A stretch of 64,000 nt of DNA, from assembly GCF_028858725.1 (NCBI RefSeq), contig NC_084772.1, positions 22,855,548 through 22,919,547 of the forward strand, in the 5' to 3' direction. Below, piece after piece: positions 13,030 through 31,800 of this stretch. The DNA comes from Colius striatus. Lineage: Eukaryota; Chordata; Aves; Coliiformes; Coliidae. The position numbers were made by a program, and so were the translations under genes. Position 1 is the first letter of the stretch. Every line of letters starts with the position of its first letter. Below the pieces are notes generated by a model that saw only the letters and a list, made by a program, of their open reading frames with translations, made no database searches and was not told where the DNA came from.

Positions 13030-16000
13030 CCAATGATGGTTGAAAACAAAAACTCCTGGGTTTGCATACGGGGATCCATTTCTGGGACTGTAAGAATCCA
13101 ATTTTTTTCCCCCCACTGAAATAATTATGTCTTTTAGCTTTTAAACCCAAGAATATTTGTTACCCTGGGAGTTCTCACAGCCCATATGTGTGACTGAGAA
13201 GAATTCATGCTAAGATTGAGACTGAAAAGACAAGGTAAGGACACATATTCCATTGGTATAAATACTGGAACTGGGAAGATAGGTTTGTGGCAGTGGACTG
13301 AAAAAGACAAGAGCAGAATGGGAAGTTGTCTTATTGAATTATTTGGTGAGAGTTTCTTGTCTTAGAGCCCAAGAAAATTATGTTATGTTTAGTAGACCAT
13401 GCCATTCTCCACCATCTCCATTGTAGATGCTGTTTTCCCACCTCCGTTGGGAATAGGTAGCTCTAACCTAAACAAAATAATTATTTTTACCTGTTTTTAA
13501 TGGTGTTCCAGCTTGTTACCAGACTTGGGGACTGAAATGCCTACAAATACCTCTAAACATCTTCTCTCATGCGTGAATGGCAGAATCCCATTAACATGTG
13601 TCTGTTTAACAGTGCATTCAGATATTGCTCCAAGAGACGGAGTATTTCCACTACCCTTCAGATAGCTGTCCTAAGGCAGAATCACAAGCATCAACAAGGG
13701 ACGAGGCTCAATCTGAGGATGTGCATCCTTGGGAGAAGGTGATCAAGGCAAGGCAGGCCATTGGAGGTGATCTGCGGAGGCTCCAGGCAGGATCAGGGCA
13801 TTCAAGGCTATGGGAAGCTCTGTTCCCCTTCTCTCTCTGCCAATATCCCCTCACACACACACTCCCATCCCCAGATCACTGCTCCTCCTTCCAGTGCTCC
13901 TCCTCCCTACGTGCCCTGGCTGCAGCCCTTTGCCCTAAGACCCTGTTCACCAGCTCCACTTCTCATGCCAGTGTAGCTCTGGTGAGGAGTGCTCCTGTTA
14001 AATCTGCCAGAACGGCATTTGGTGCCTACTGTAGAAAACTGACAATATCCACCTGGACAACTAGACCTCATTTGCATGTTATTAAAAAGTTGCAATATCT
14101 TCTTAAAAAGAGCAACATATACTGCTGAACTTTAAAATTAGTGGATCGAGGGACTGTATTCATACTTGAAGGTGTATAGGCAGGAAACATTGCCCAGCTT
14201 CTCCCTATTCTGTGTTGACTGAGGATTCACCTTAACTGAATAGTAATCTCTAATAGCAAGAAGGCGGCTCTTCTGACAAATTCACAGCAGCTGAGTTAGT
14301 TGGGGTTTTATTTGTACCAGAGAATTAATGAGGGCTTCCTTCTGTGCTGATTCTGATGAGGAAAGTAGCCGTCCAGACAGCTGCTAGCTAAAGGGTGGAC
14401 CTGTGGAATGAACCAATGAGCCATTCCTAGTTAAGTCAGCTCTGATACCCGACAGCAGCAGCCTAGAGAAGTAGGAGAGCTTCGCAGCTGTCATGGCCTT
14501 CACTGGTGCAGACATCATCACTCCAGATCCTGCGTGTCCCTGTGGGTAAGAGACCATCCGGCAGCAGTTAGGAAGAGAGTTGCACGATGAATTGTGCAAC
14601 AGCAAGCGACAAGTAGGGGAGTTTAGCTGCCCAGCAAGGCAGCTCTAGAAGCAGACCCAGTCTTCATTGGGAAAGACAAAAAGGCAGGAAGGAGGAGCCT
14701 TTCTTTCCATTTAGTTACATTCAGTATTATTGTTAATTATTTACCTTTCACAGGCCGCTGTTTTGTTGCAACATTTCTCTTATCTATGAAATTCTATTTA
14801 TGCAGACACCCCTGTGTATGCTCATGCCTTGTTAAGGGGTGAGTGGGCAGAAGCAGACCTCCCCTTGTTACCCATTTAGCAAGGTTTTCCTGGTTTCTGG
14901 CTGCAGGACTAGTTGAATGACAGTATTTCCAAAGGAGCCCTTTGAAATGGAATCCAAGCATCTCTTGACACTAAACAGAGCCTGGTACATTGAATTATGC
15001 AGATGCACTACTAAGTCTGTACACAATACCAGCCAAATTTCTCTTACAGCTGCTGCTGATTCCTTCAGCACAAAGTCAGTCACTATCCAAATTTCACTTT
15101 GCCATACTTTTATTTTGGATTAATCAGCCCTGATCACCAGGACTAAAAACATTTTAAAGCAGCTGTGGATGATTACAGGATGTTTGATCCTGAAGGACAT
15201 GGCTTCTTTCTGGAGACCATGAACACAGGGTTCCTCTAAATATGAATCCTATTGTTTAAAACAAATCTGTGATTCTTAGTGGTTGGAGAGACTTCAGGTG
15301 CTAGTTCTGTAACTTTCCAGAGTCTGTCATCTGTGAACTTGAATAATACTGACTGAATTCAGAAGAGGCAGATATAAGTCTCGTATTGTGTAAAGGTTTC
15401 AAGCTAGAAGCATAAAGGAGAAATCAGAGGCTGTGTACAGCTTAGGCTTTAGTGAAATTTACAGACCACCTGCTACCATAGCACTGTGGATATTTGTATT
15501 TCTGGAGTTAAACCCGTATTCCCTGCAAAGGGCAGAACATTACATGTTATGGAAATCATAGCCTTACTACTAGGATCCTGTTGTTGAATGACAAAATCCA
15601 TACTGAACAGGCAGCAGTGGCATTGTGGTAGCAAGTCCACTGAAAGCAAGGCGTCTTCCTTTACAGAGCGTTTATGCAAGCTTAGAGCAGGCAGAAAAGT
15701 AGGACTTAGGCTGCATCAGAGAAGCACAGAGCTGGTTTTTCATTTAAAGTCCCTTTGAAATGGACCTTAACAAACAGACTCTCCTAAAAGCATGGGAGTC
15801 TCAGATGTCTGTTCCTTCTGAAGCCATAGTAAAGATCTGCCTACCTTAAGTGCCAGGAACCTTTTTTTTTTCTGAGCAAAATATACTCTTTTCAGTACAC
15901 TACTATGTCTCTACATTAATCAATGTCAGCTTGAGTGGTGAAAGTTTTATTATAAATACTTGCTTAAAGTGGACTTAGTCAATTCCACGTATCAAATGTT

Positions 16001-17749
16001 TAGCTGGTCAAAAACCTTCATTATGTTTCCAGTTAGCTGGTAAACAAATGACATAAAAGTAATGTCTGAGGGATTTTCTTAATGTACTGGTTTTGAAAAT
16101 AACTTCTGCTTCGTAAGCTTAATCAGAGAAAAAGCAGGACTGTTTATTTCAGTGTATCTTTACTACACTCCTTTAGCTATGACTCCTCAATATACCAGTT
16201 GGTAAGATTTTACTTTTTCTGGAAGGACCAAACCCATACAGTGTGGCCAAATGAAAATTTAAACTTAATGCAAGCAAAGATGACATAAAGTACTTTTTGA
16301 TGGAGGAAAAAAAAACCAACCAAAACTCCCCCAAACTTTCAAGATGGTGAGCATGTCTAAAACTGTGTCTATGTCCTTCGACATGTGCATAACATAAAGA
16401 CCATAGGAATCTGTTTAGAAACAAATGTCAAGTTTCTATTGTGCAAGTTCAGAAGAGTAAACTCTGCTTTTATATGAGTGGAGTAAGATGGAGAAGTCAC
16501 TAATCAAAGGGACATTTAAAACCTGACTCTAGTATTCCTGTCTGTTACTCTTCAACTTGATGGATGCAAGCAGTTCTTCACTTTAGTTATGAAAGGCCAG
16601 AATTGAATTTGATGAGTGCTGGCAAAATCTAAAAGGAAGCAAACAGGAAATACCCAAATTCCAGGTATAGTTTGCACTATTTCTGCCTCTGAAACTGTAT
16701 TTAACTCAAGTTCTGGCATGCACGTTGCCACTCTCCTGACCCTCTCAATATTTACAAATATTGCTGCTCCAGGCAGTAATACAAAGACTTCTTTGAGCTA
16801 CAAAGGGCATTCCTCACACTCCCAGATACTACAGGGACCTGACATGAACACGGAAACCTAAACCACCGCCAGCACACTGGAACAAACGTAACTGTGTCTT
16901 TCATAAGACAAAGCAGAGAAAGAAAGGATTTTTATGGTAGAAGGCAGAGCCAGAATGCCCTGAAGCAGAACCACAGGACACAGTGACATAACATCTCCAG
17001 GACCTGTTAACAGGAAATGGACTGAAGTGACTGTGCCTGCACAAGCAATAGTGTATCGGTGGATAAGTGAGCATTGCCTTTCAGGAGTTCAGAACAGATG
17101 AAAGAGGGCAACCTTGAGTAAACTCTGCTCCTTGTGCCTCAGTTCCTGCACTTACTGACTGCACCAAGTGCACGTAGAAAGACTTGGTGTTGATGTTTGC
17201 GTATGATTCTGCAAAGGTAAAAGCACTACGGGCAAAGTTTACATTGCTCAAGTGCCCTGACTTAAGACAATCTCACTCTTAAAATATGTTACTTAGAACT
17301 ATAAAAAGGTATAATAAGCTTTACATCTGATATTTTTATGTGGCGGCCACTTGTGTGTTCTACCTGACTTTGAATTCTTGAGGAGTTTTTGGTTAAGCAA
17401 GATCAATGAACTGTGAGATTACTGTGTTGCTGAGATGCGTACACCACCCAAGCCAGAACAGGAGATTTTGGCTGCAAGAGGTGATGGGTCTCCTGTTCAT
17501 CAGCTGTCCTTGGATTTCAAATCCAGCTGGTAGTTTCCAATAAAAAAAACAAAACAAAACAAACCAAACCAACCTTACTCGCTATGTTGTCTCACACTCT
17601 CTCATTGTTTGTCTGGTCTTCCATACAAGTCTCAAGACTTTCAATATAATTTGAATTTGGCTTAAAATTGACAAATTTGAGTGCCACATTACAATAAGTA
17701 AAAGGAGGGGAAATAATACTAAAAAAAATCTTTGCTTTTACCAGCCTAT
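13030..17749. other. Intergenic region between sulfotransferase and TERF2IP
   Basis: About 4.7 kb without a supported gene. One 167-codon frame at 13625-14128 shows no recognised domain. The only structure noted is an A-rich CAAAA/CAAACC low-complexity tract around 17541-17575. Confidence 0.5.
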
Positions 17750-18900
17750 TTTATTTCACAAAAAGTATGAATTCCAGATTTGCAGGACTGACTTCAAATA
17801 ATACTGAAATAGTGACCAGAGCACAATTTCAGGCTGAAAGCATAGTTTTTCAGCCTGTGACTGCATAGCGGCAATGGTGTTCACTGAAACATGACATAGG
17901 TGGTAGATACTCAAATCAACTCTGAGCACTCTTTCTTAACTTGTATGTCCTACTTTGACTACGGCATATGGCCCTCGTAGCTGGTCTGATTTTTCTAACT
18001 AGATCATATATATGCTCTGGTAAAAGTGCTACTTTGCCTGGATTAAAGCTGTGACTTCACTCTCTAGACATATAAGAGGGGGCAGAGCTATTAGTTGTTT
18101 TTGAAATCATTCAGCAAGATGGCAAAGTTAATGTTATGAAACAAACCCTGCAATATTAGCCCTGGAGAACACACGCTGGAAGTGGCAATAAAAACTGAGA
18201 TGACTGTCTGCCAGCCTGAGGTTTTAACTGACAATGTCTGTAACATGAGGTTGAGTATTATTATGTCACAGTGACCTTGTTGGGACATTCTCAGTACACA
18301 TGGCAACTCTGAGACATCTCTGCACTCACATATGAGAGCAAGTGCCTCATCTTACGGCATAGATGTTCTGGATCCCTCTTTTTTAACAGTTACATTTTTC
18401 TCTGACCATCTGCTGCTAATCAAGGTTCATTAACCAAAAAAATACACCTTAATGACAGCTGATAGAGGAGGTTATTAAACGATCACCCATGCAGATACAC
18501 AACAGAGAGCAGGTTGCTACTGTGCAGCAATAATGTGTTACAGGTTAAAGCACTTAATGTGACTAGCTGATGCTGGTGCCAACCCTATTCAAAATCCTTG
18601 GCGTGCAGCAATGCACAGCTAGGACTGTCAGCTGGTTTATATAGTAGAAAGCAAATTTTCAGTTAAAACTTGGTACTGTATAGAAGCTCTCCACCATTTT
18701 CTACTTTTAAATCTTTAGTGTACACAGTATTACAGATAAAAATTAAATACAAGATAGGCCTTTTACCAAAAAAAACCCAACCCAACTGACAGCACTTCTG
18801 AAACTTCAGAATGTTGCATTAAATTTTCCACTGCAATTCTGAAAGTCTTTTTAAGCTCCTGCTGCAGTCCTAGACCAGGCATTCCCCTATGCTTTGTTAT
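17750..18900 (-). other. TERF2IP: Presumed TERF2IP 3' UTR
   Basis: Downstream of the TERF2IP stop codon on the minus strand. A minus-strand AATAAA (TTTATT on +) lies at 17750-17755 and is a possible end of the transcript. Other weaker signals may be used, so the extent is uncertain. Confidence 0.35.
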
Positions 18901-20605
18901 CTAACTTTTCCTAAATGCTACCCGCTTTGCTACATTTTCAGCTCCAAATTTTGCTACCAATTTATTTCTGACACATTCATCATCTTTTTGCAATTCCAAA
19001 TCATCCTCTCTGCTCCATACAGGGTACCCATCCAGGCGCCGCCCCGTTTGCAGGAAGTATAAAGTCGTCTCCACTTCACCAGTGTTTTTCAGAAAGGCCT
19101 GTGTAACGGTGAACAGGTCCAAACCAAACTGCTCCATGAACTGCTGCATAGTTTTCACTACTTCTCCCACTGCACTGGATGAAGAGCAAGTGCTTGTTGG
19201 TTGGTTTTCTGTTTGAGCATCAGGGTGAGCAGAGTCCTCCGGTCCAGTTTTCAAACCGGATGCTGTTTCTCTGGGAGACTTTCCATCTTGTGTAGAAAGT
19301 TCTTCTAAAATATCTGAAGTGTCACTTCCTGACTAAAAGTAAGAGAAGTGGAGTCATCAATTAAGACACTGTATTTCCTGGCAAGCTGCTTTGACCACCA
19401 CCACCCAAGCACCTTCTGCTGTGACTCTACAGGAATCACCAGGCATAGTAAAATTCAGTGACAGAAGCAAAGCTGTTTGTTAGCTAGCATATACAGGATG
19501 ACAGAAAAGCAAGAAATATAAAGGGAGAATTTGAATAGAGTATAAAAGGCGAGACTAAATGTTAATGCAACTCCGGGAACACTTTATACCTGGGATGAAA
19601 GGATGACTCTCAATTGCCAATAGAGCTTTTAATGTGACAACACTGTCACCTCAAGATAACTTGCACAGGGAACCAAACCGAGAGGCACCCACCATGGTAA
19701 GCCAAACATGTAGCTCTAGGCTCACATGGAGCTCCTGCTTAGCCACGACAGGTGGGATGTCGTTGTGCCCAGACACTTAAGCTTATTAGGAGCTACTGTT
19801 GTGCCATTTTGTGATAGCCTGGGCGGACTACTCTCAGGGGCACCGTGGCGTGCAGAAAACAGCTGCAGTGGTATTCGCCGTGCTGACCCTGAACGCTTAC
19901 CTCCGTGCTTTCGAACTCGCGGTTCGCTGCCTCGAAAAGACCTGTGCTGTGCGCCAGCTCCTCCGTCTGTCGGGGCTCTGCAGGAACACGCGCGCGTCGG
20001 CTGCGGGCCGCTGCGGGGCTCAGGCCCGCCATCGCCCCCGTCCCCAACCGTCCTCCCCTCGCCGCGGCCGCCCCCTCCCGTCGCTCCGCCTCCCCCGCCG
20101 GCTGCACCCGCAGCTCACCCCGAAGCAGCGGCCTCAGGTGCCGCAGGTAGCGGTGGCGCATGGCCTGCCAGCTGTGCCGCGTCAGGCCGTCTCGCTCCAG
20201 CTCCTGCCACAGCGCCCGGCCGCTCGCCCGCGCCTCGCCCCGCCCGCGCACGGCCCGCAGCAAAGCCGCGTCCTCCGCCTCCGTGAACGCGAGGCGACCG
20301 CGCGGGGCGGCGGCGGGCGAGGCGGGCAGCCGGAACGGCTCCAGCGGCAGCCGCCGGTTGCGCTCCACGCACTCCGTCACGTAGTCGGTGGAGACGGCCC
20401 CGCCGGGCGCCGCCTCGCCGGGCTGTGCCAGGAGCACGGCTCCCGGCTCCTGCACGCGGCACAGACGCCCGCCTCCCGCCAGCACCAGGGGCGCCAGGCG
20501 CAGCTTGGCCAGCCCCGGCCGCACGTAGAACCGCATCGGGCTTCCGTCATCCCACAGGAACAGCGACCGGGAGCGCGCGACCGCCGCAGCCCCGCGCTCC
20601 GCCAT
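18901..20605 (-). CDS. TERF2IP: Telomeric repeat-binding factor 2-interacting protein (RAP1)
   Basis: Shelterin subunit that binds TRF2 and protects telomere ends; it also acts in transcription and NF-kB signalling. Exon A 19901-20605 (235 codons, donor GTAAGC) starts MAERGAAAVA. It holds a BRCT domain (about residues 12-92, with FYVRP and CRVQEPGAVLLAQPGE) and a Myb-type domain (about 104-160: RLAFTEAEDAALL, ALWQELE, LTRHSWQAMRHRYLRHL). Exon B 18901-19332 (acceptor CTTTTAG) encodes 143 residues. It ends in the RCT domain that contacts TRF2 (TVTQAFLKNTGEVE, DGYPVWSREDDLELQKDDE, NVAKRVAFRKS). Both exons meet in phase 0, giving 378 residues against 399 in human. Human has three exons, but no exon for the human acidic linker was found in the 568-bp intron. 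Start codon is 57 bp from that of KARS1. Confidence 0.93.
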
Positions 20606-20662
20606 CGCCGCGCCGGGCGCGCAGGCGCAGCCGCGCCGGAAGAGCGCCCCGGGGCTGCGAAG
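20606..20662. promoter_or_regulatory. Compact divergent promoter TERF2IP/KARS1
   Basis: Only 57 bp separate the TERF2IP ATG (minus) from the KARS1 ATG (plus). Within them GCGCAGGCGC (20619-20628) fits the NRF1 palindrome and CCGGAAG (20636-20642) fits an ETS/GABP site. No TATA box is seen. Transcription starts must lie inside this gap or within the opposite gene's coding exon, so 5' UTRs are expected to be very short or overlapping. Sites are by consensus only. Confidence 0.75.
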
Positions 20663-28167
<7,505 letters not shown>

Positions 28168-28188
28168 AGTCGGGCGGCGCGGACCGCG

Positions 28189-28194
28189 AATAAA
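28189..28194 (+). terminator. KARS1: KARS1 poly(A) signal
   Basis: AATAAA 22 bp after the KARS1 stop codon, giving a very short 3' UTR. Cleavage is expected around 28205-28215, inside the ADAT1 promoter island. Confidence 0.8.
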
Positions 28195-28530
28195 CGCAGC
28201 GCTCAGCCGCCTGTGTCCGTGTCTCTGTGTGCGCCTGCGCGGGAGCCGCGCCTGCTACGGCGGCGCGTGCGCGGGCCCGCCCCGGGGCTGGAGCCGCCGC
28301 CGCCGCCCGGCGAGGAGCCGCGGTACCGCCAGCCCGGAGGGTAGGGGCCCGCGCCGGGGCGTGCGCTGGAGCGCTGTGTCGGCCTGCGGCGCCGCGGTCC
28401 CCGCTCACTGGGGCAGGGTGGAGGCCCGGAGGCCGCGGAATGGGTGCGGGGCGGGGGTGCGGTGCGCGCTGCTGACCGCTGCAGAGCGGGAGCCGTGGGA
28501 GCCCAGCTAACTTTCCTGCTGCTGCACTGG

Positions 28531-28650
28531 TTTTCCCAAACACACCCGGATCCGTTCCTGTTTGACCTGATCTTGGTGAACGTGCTTGAGCGGGGGGTTG
28601 GACTGGATGATCTCCAGAGATCCCTTCCAGTCGCTGCCGTTCTGTGATAA
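28531..28650 (+). repeat. CR1 LINE 3' fragment
   Basis: Contains TTCCTGTTTGACCTGATCTT, then GGACTGGATGATCTCCAGAG and ATCCCTTCCAGTCGCTGCC, and ends TTCTGTGATAA. It sits between the ADAT1 CpG island and the first ADAT1 coding exon, so it falls in the 5' UTR or the first intron. Confidence 0.88.
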
Positions 28651-28883
28651 GCGTTCCGGCATTGTTTTTTATTCTGGGCTATTTGGAAAGAAAGTTACTT
28701 CGTGTGATATATTTCTTATAAATAATCCTGAAAGAGGTGATCCAGTTAGGCCTTGGATATTGGAATGTGGTGCTGGAAGGCATCATGCAGAACAAGGTGG
28801 CGGGGTTTGAAGGGATGGCGGTTGTTAATCGGTGTTGTGATGGAATCCAATTCTATTTAGAACCTGCACTTGCATCAGGAGCC

Positions 28884-31800
28884 ATGTGGTCAGCTGATGA
28901 AATTGCTGAGCTATGTTACCTGCATTATAGGACCAAACTCCCTAAGCAGGGGAAACCAGATCCAAACAGGGAATGGACTTCACTGGCAGCTGTAGTCCAA
29001 GTGGAGTCTGCAACCCAAAGAGAGGTTCTTGCTACTCCAGGGAACCTGCAGGGTAAGAAGGAGTCGTGGGGATTGGAGTGGGAGGAGGGGAAGGGGGAAG
29101 AGGAGGTGACTAGTCAGTCCACGATGCTTATCTTTTTAAATGCCTTTTTAAAAATAACCAAACACCCTTTCCCATCCCATTTCTGTCTCCGCCCAAATAG
29201 TTCACTCTCTGACTGTAGAAGCTTTTACAGCTTCTGTCTGTGCAGAAATGTTTGTAGCAAAATGCTGTTTGTTCTTCCCAGACTCTTAACTAAGAAAATG
29301 AAAGCCTGTTCAATATGTGGCAAAAGTCTAGGCAGGAGCTGAATTTCTAATGTAAACTCTTGCAAAACGTTTGGCTAGAATAGTCTCAGTTTGCTCTTGT
29401 TTAACAGTCTGCATTATTCACATTGTGTATGTGTATCAGTTCACCATCATCTTCTCCCATACTGGCTCTTCAGTGTTGTCTTGCAGATTGCATCCCTTGC
29501 TTCCGTCTTACACGTTTGAAGAGTCTCATGCCAGTGTCCACTAGCATATGTCCTGTAGATTGGTGCTAACATACCAAGCCTGTGTTGGCACTCCTGCTAT
29601 GGAATTGTAGACTTTTCCTAGTACTTCTCCCTACTGTATTCACCTCTCTAGCTGATACAGTTTCCTGTCTGGAATGCTGCATGGCCTGCCTCCCTGTACC
29701 TTCCTTTCTAAACAATGTTCTGTGTATTGTCTTACCAGAAAGCAATGTCTTATACCATATGAGAGCAATGCTTTTGGCCACAGTTCAGTTAATGTTGTTT
29801 TTTTGTTTCAGTAACAAAGGAAGTTGTTGCTATGGGAACTGGAACAAAATGTATTGGCCAAAACAAAATGAGAAAAATGGGTAAGTATGATGTAAAATCC
29901 AAGAACAGACTACCTGTGCTACCATCTTTCTTACTGCTGTCATAGAGTCAATGAAAATGTCTAAGGCATTGAGCTGAGACTTCTGGATTGAAGTCAGAAT
30001 TGTAAGGCAGACCTTGCCTTGTCAAGAAGAGTCAGGCTTAGGCAGCCAGAATGGCTCCCTTAAAAGTTCCACTGCGCTTGCTGCCTTGAAGGTGAATAAA
30101 TTTTTTACATATGGAAATGTGTAGCTTAGGTACTGAATCTGTATATCCAAATATTTCATAACTAAAAGCAAACCAGATCATAAGCAAAATAATAGTGCTT
30201 CAGTCACCTGTTACAGTCAAGTTTTATCGTGGTCTGATGCAAAAGATACCACTTCTGAATTAGGCTAGGGATGACACCAGAAAAGTACTGTCAGGTGTTT
30301 TTTCACTTACTGTATATTCTCCAGCTAGATAGTTTTAAATGTCTTTACAATAAATGTGTGGGATACATACGTGAGTCCTCACAGCTACCTTTTCTTATAA
30401 TTTATTGTAGGAATTTCCTTGTCCTGCATGTTTATTGTTTTGTTTGGAACATATCAATCTCCTCCCCTAGGAGATGAGGAGAAGCCATAGTAATTAAAGC
30501 TGAAAAAATGACTAAGGAGAAAAAGTGTTTGTGAATATGTAGGTGTAGTGCTTTCTGCCTGCTTTAGACTTAAGATGAACAGCAGATGGGATAAACAGTT
30601 TTGCATGCCTCAATTTTAAACTTTGAGAACTGTTGAAAAGGACTTTTATTGCCTGGCCTTTTAATCCTGAAATAAAAGCTGATGTACAGATCCTGCTGTT
30701 TACATACCGCAATAGGCAGACGCTGCACCAGGTTTGAAGATGAGGTGTGTAAAACTGGTAAATACCAGAATGATTTACAAGATAAGTAATTTAAGTTATA
30801 GGACGTAGTGCAACGAGGAGCTTCAGTCAAAAGGTTAACAGACACTTGAAGTTTTCTGGATGTTATGCTTAATCTGAGAATATTAAGGAAGATTTTGAAG
30901 GAAGCAAGTGTTCCATAAACTCAAAGAATTTCAGATAACAGAAAAGTTAAAATTTGGCATTTAAACAAGTCTCTGACTTGCAGTTGAGTGAAGACTTTTA
31001 TCCTTTGTTTGCTAGACTGTTGCCCTCCTTTTGTAGCGATTGGAAATTTAAATATCTTGCAATAATCGAATACCAATGTTAAGCCTTCACATGGTAACAG
31101 GTCTGGAGAACTGTCATCTGTCAAATTTCTCCTTCTCTGTTACAATTCCGGGTCTCATTTGGTTATCTATTTAGGAGACATTCTGAATGACAGTCATGCT
31201 GAAATTGTGGCCAAGAGGAGCTTCCAGAGGTGAGGCATGAAGCTTCTGTGCTATTGTTATTCAGTGCCACTTGGGGTTAGTTGTTGTGATACAAATGGTT
31301 TTGACCTATAGCTGAAAGAGATTTTACAGGATCAGGGATGAGAATGTACTGAAAGAGACAGTGTAGGCAATGCTTTGTCCCTTTGTTGGCAGAAGTTTAA
31401 CCTAAATTTTAACACTCTGGGTGGTGTTAAATCTCATTCACAAAAGCTCATTTCTTCTCGCTCATTCTTGTAAAGCCTTTGTTCAAAGAATTAAGATCTG
31501 TTTCAGTGCTGATCTGATGACTAGCTCTCAAGGGTAGCCTTTTTGCTGTTTCCCACATATCAGTTCTCTTGTTGATGTGGGATAAGCTGGTTCAAGGAAC
31601 TGAGCCAGGAGAACAATAATCCTACAGAATTGAGTACATTTCTTGCAGTTTGATGACACTAAACCAGCTCTCACAGAATTGGGTGAGTTGCAGTGCTGGT
31701 AAAAATACAGAGTGGGAGGAGGGGCATTAGATCTGTGATTTGAGGAGATAGTTCACTCCAGTGATTTCCACCTTTTGAGGTCTGTTACTAAGGTTCCAGT

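Noticed and set aside
13625-14128. 167-codon open frame right of the sulfotransferase
   Set aside because: No recognised family and no repeat of its residues in known proteins I can recall; ends in low-information sequence.
28737-28883. 49-codon upstream extension of the ADAT1 frame
   Set aside because: It starts at GTG rather than ATG, has no match in human ADAT1, and an acceptor at 28860 probably interrupts it.
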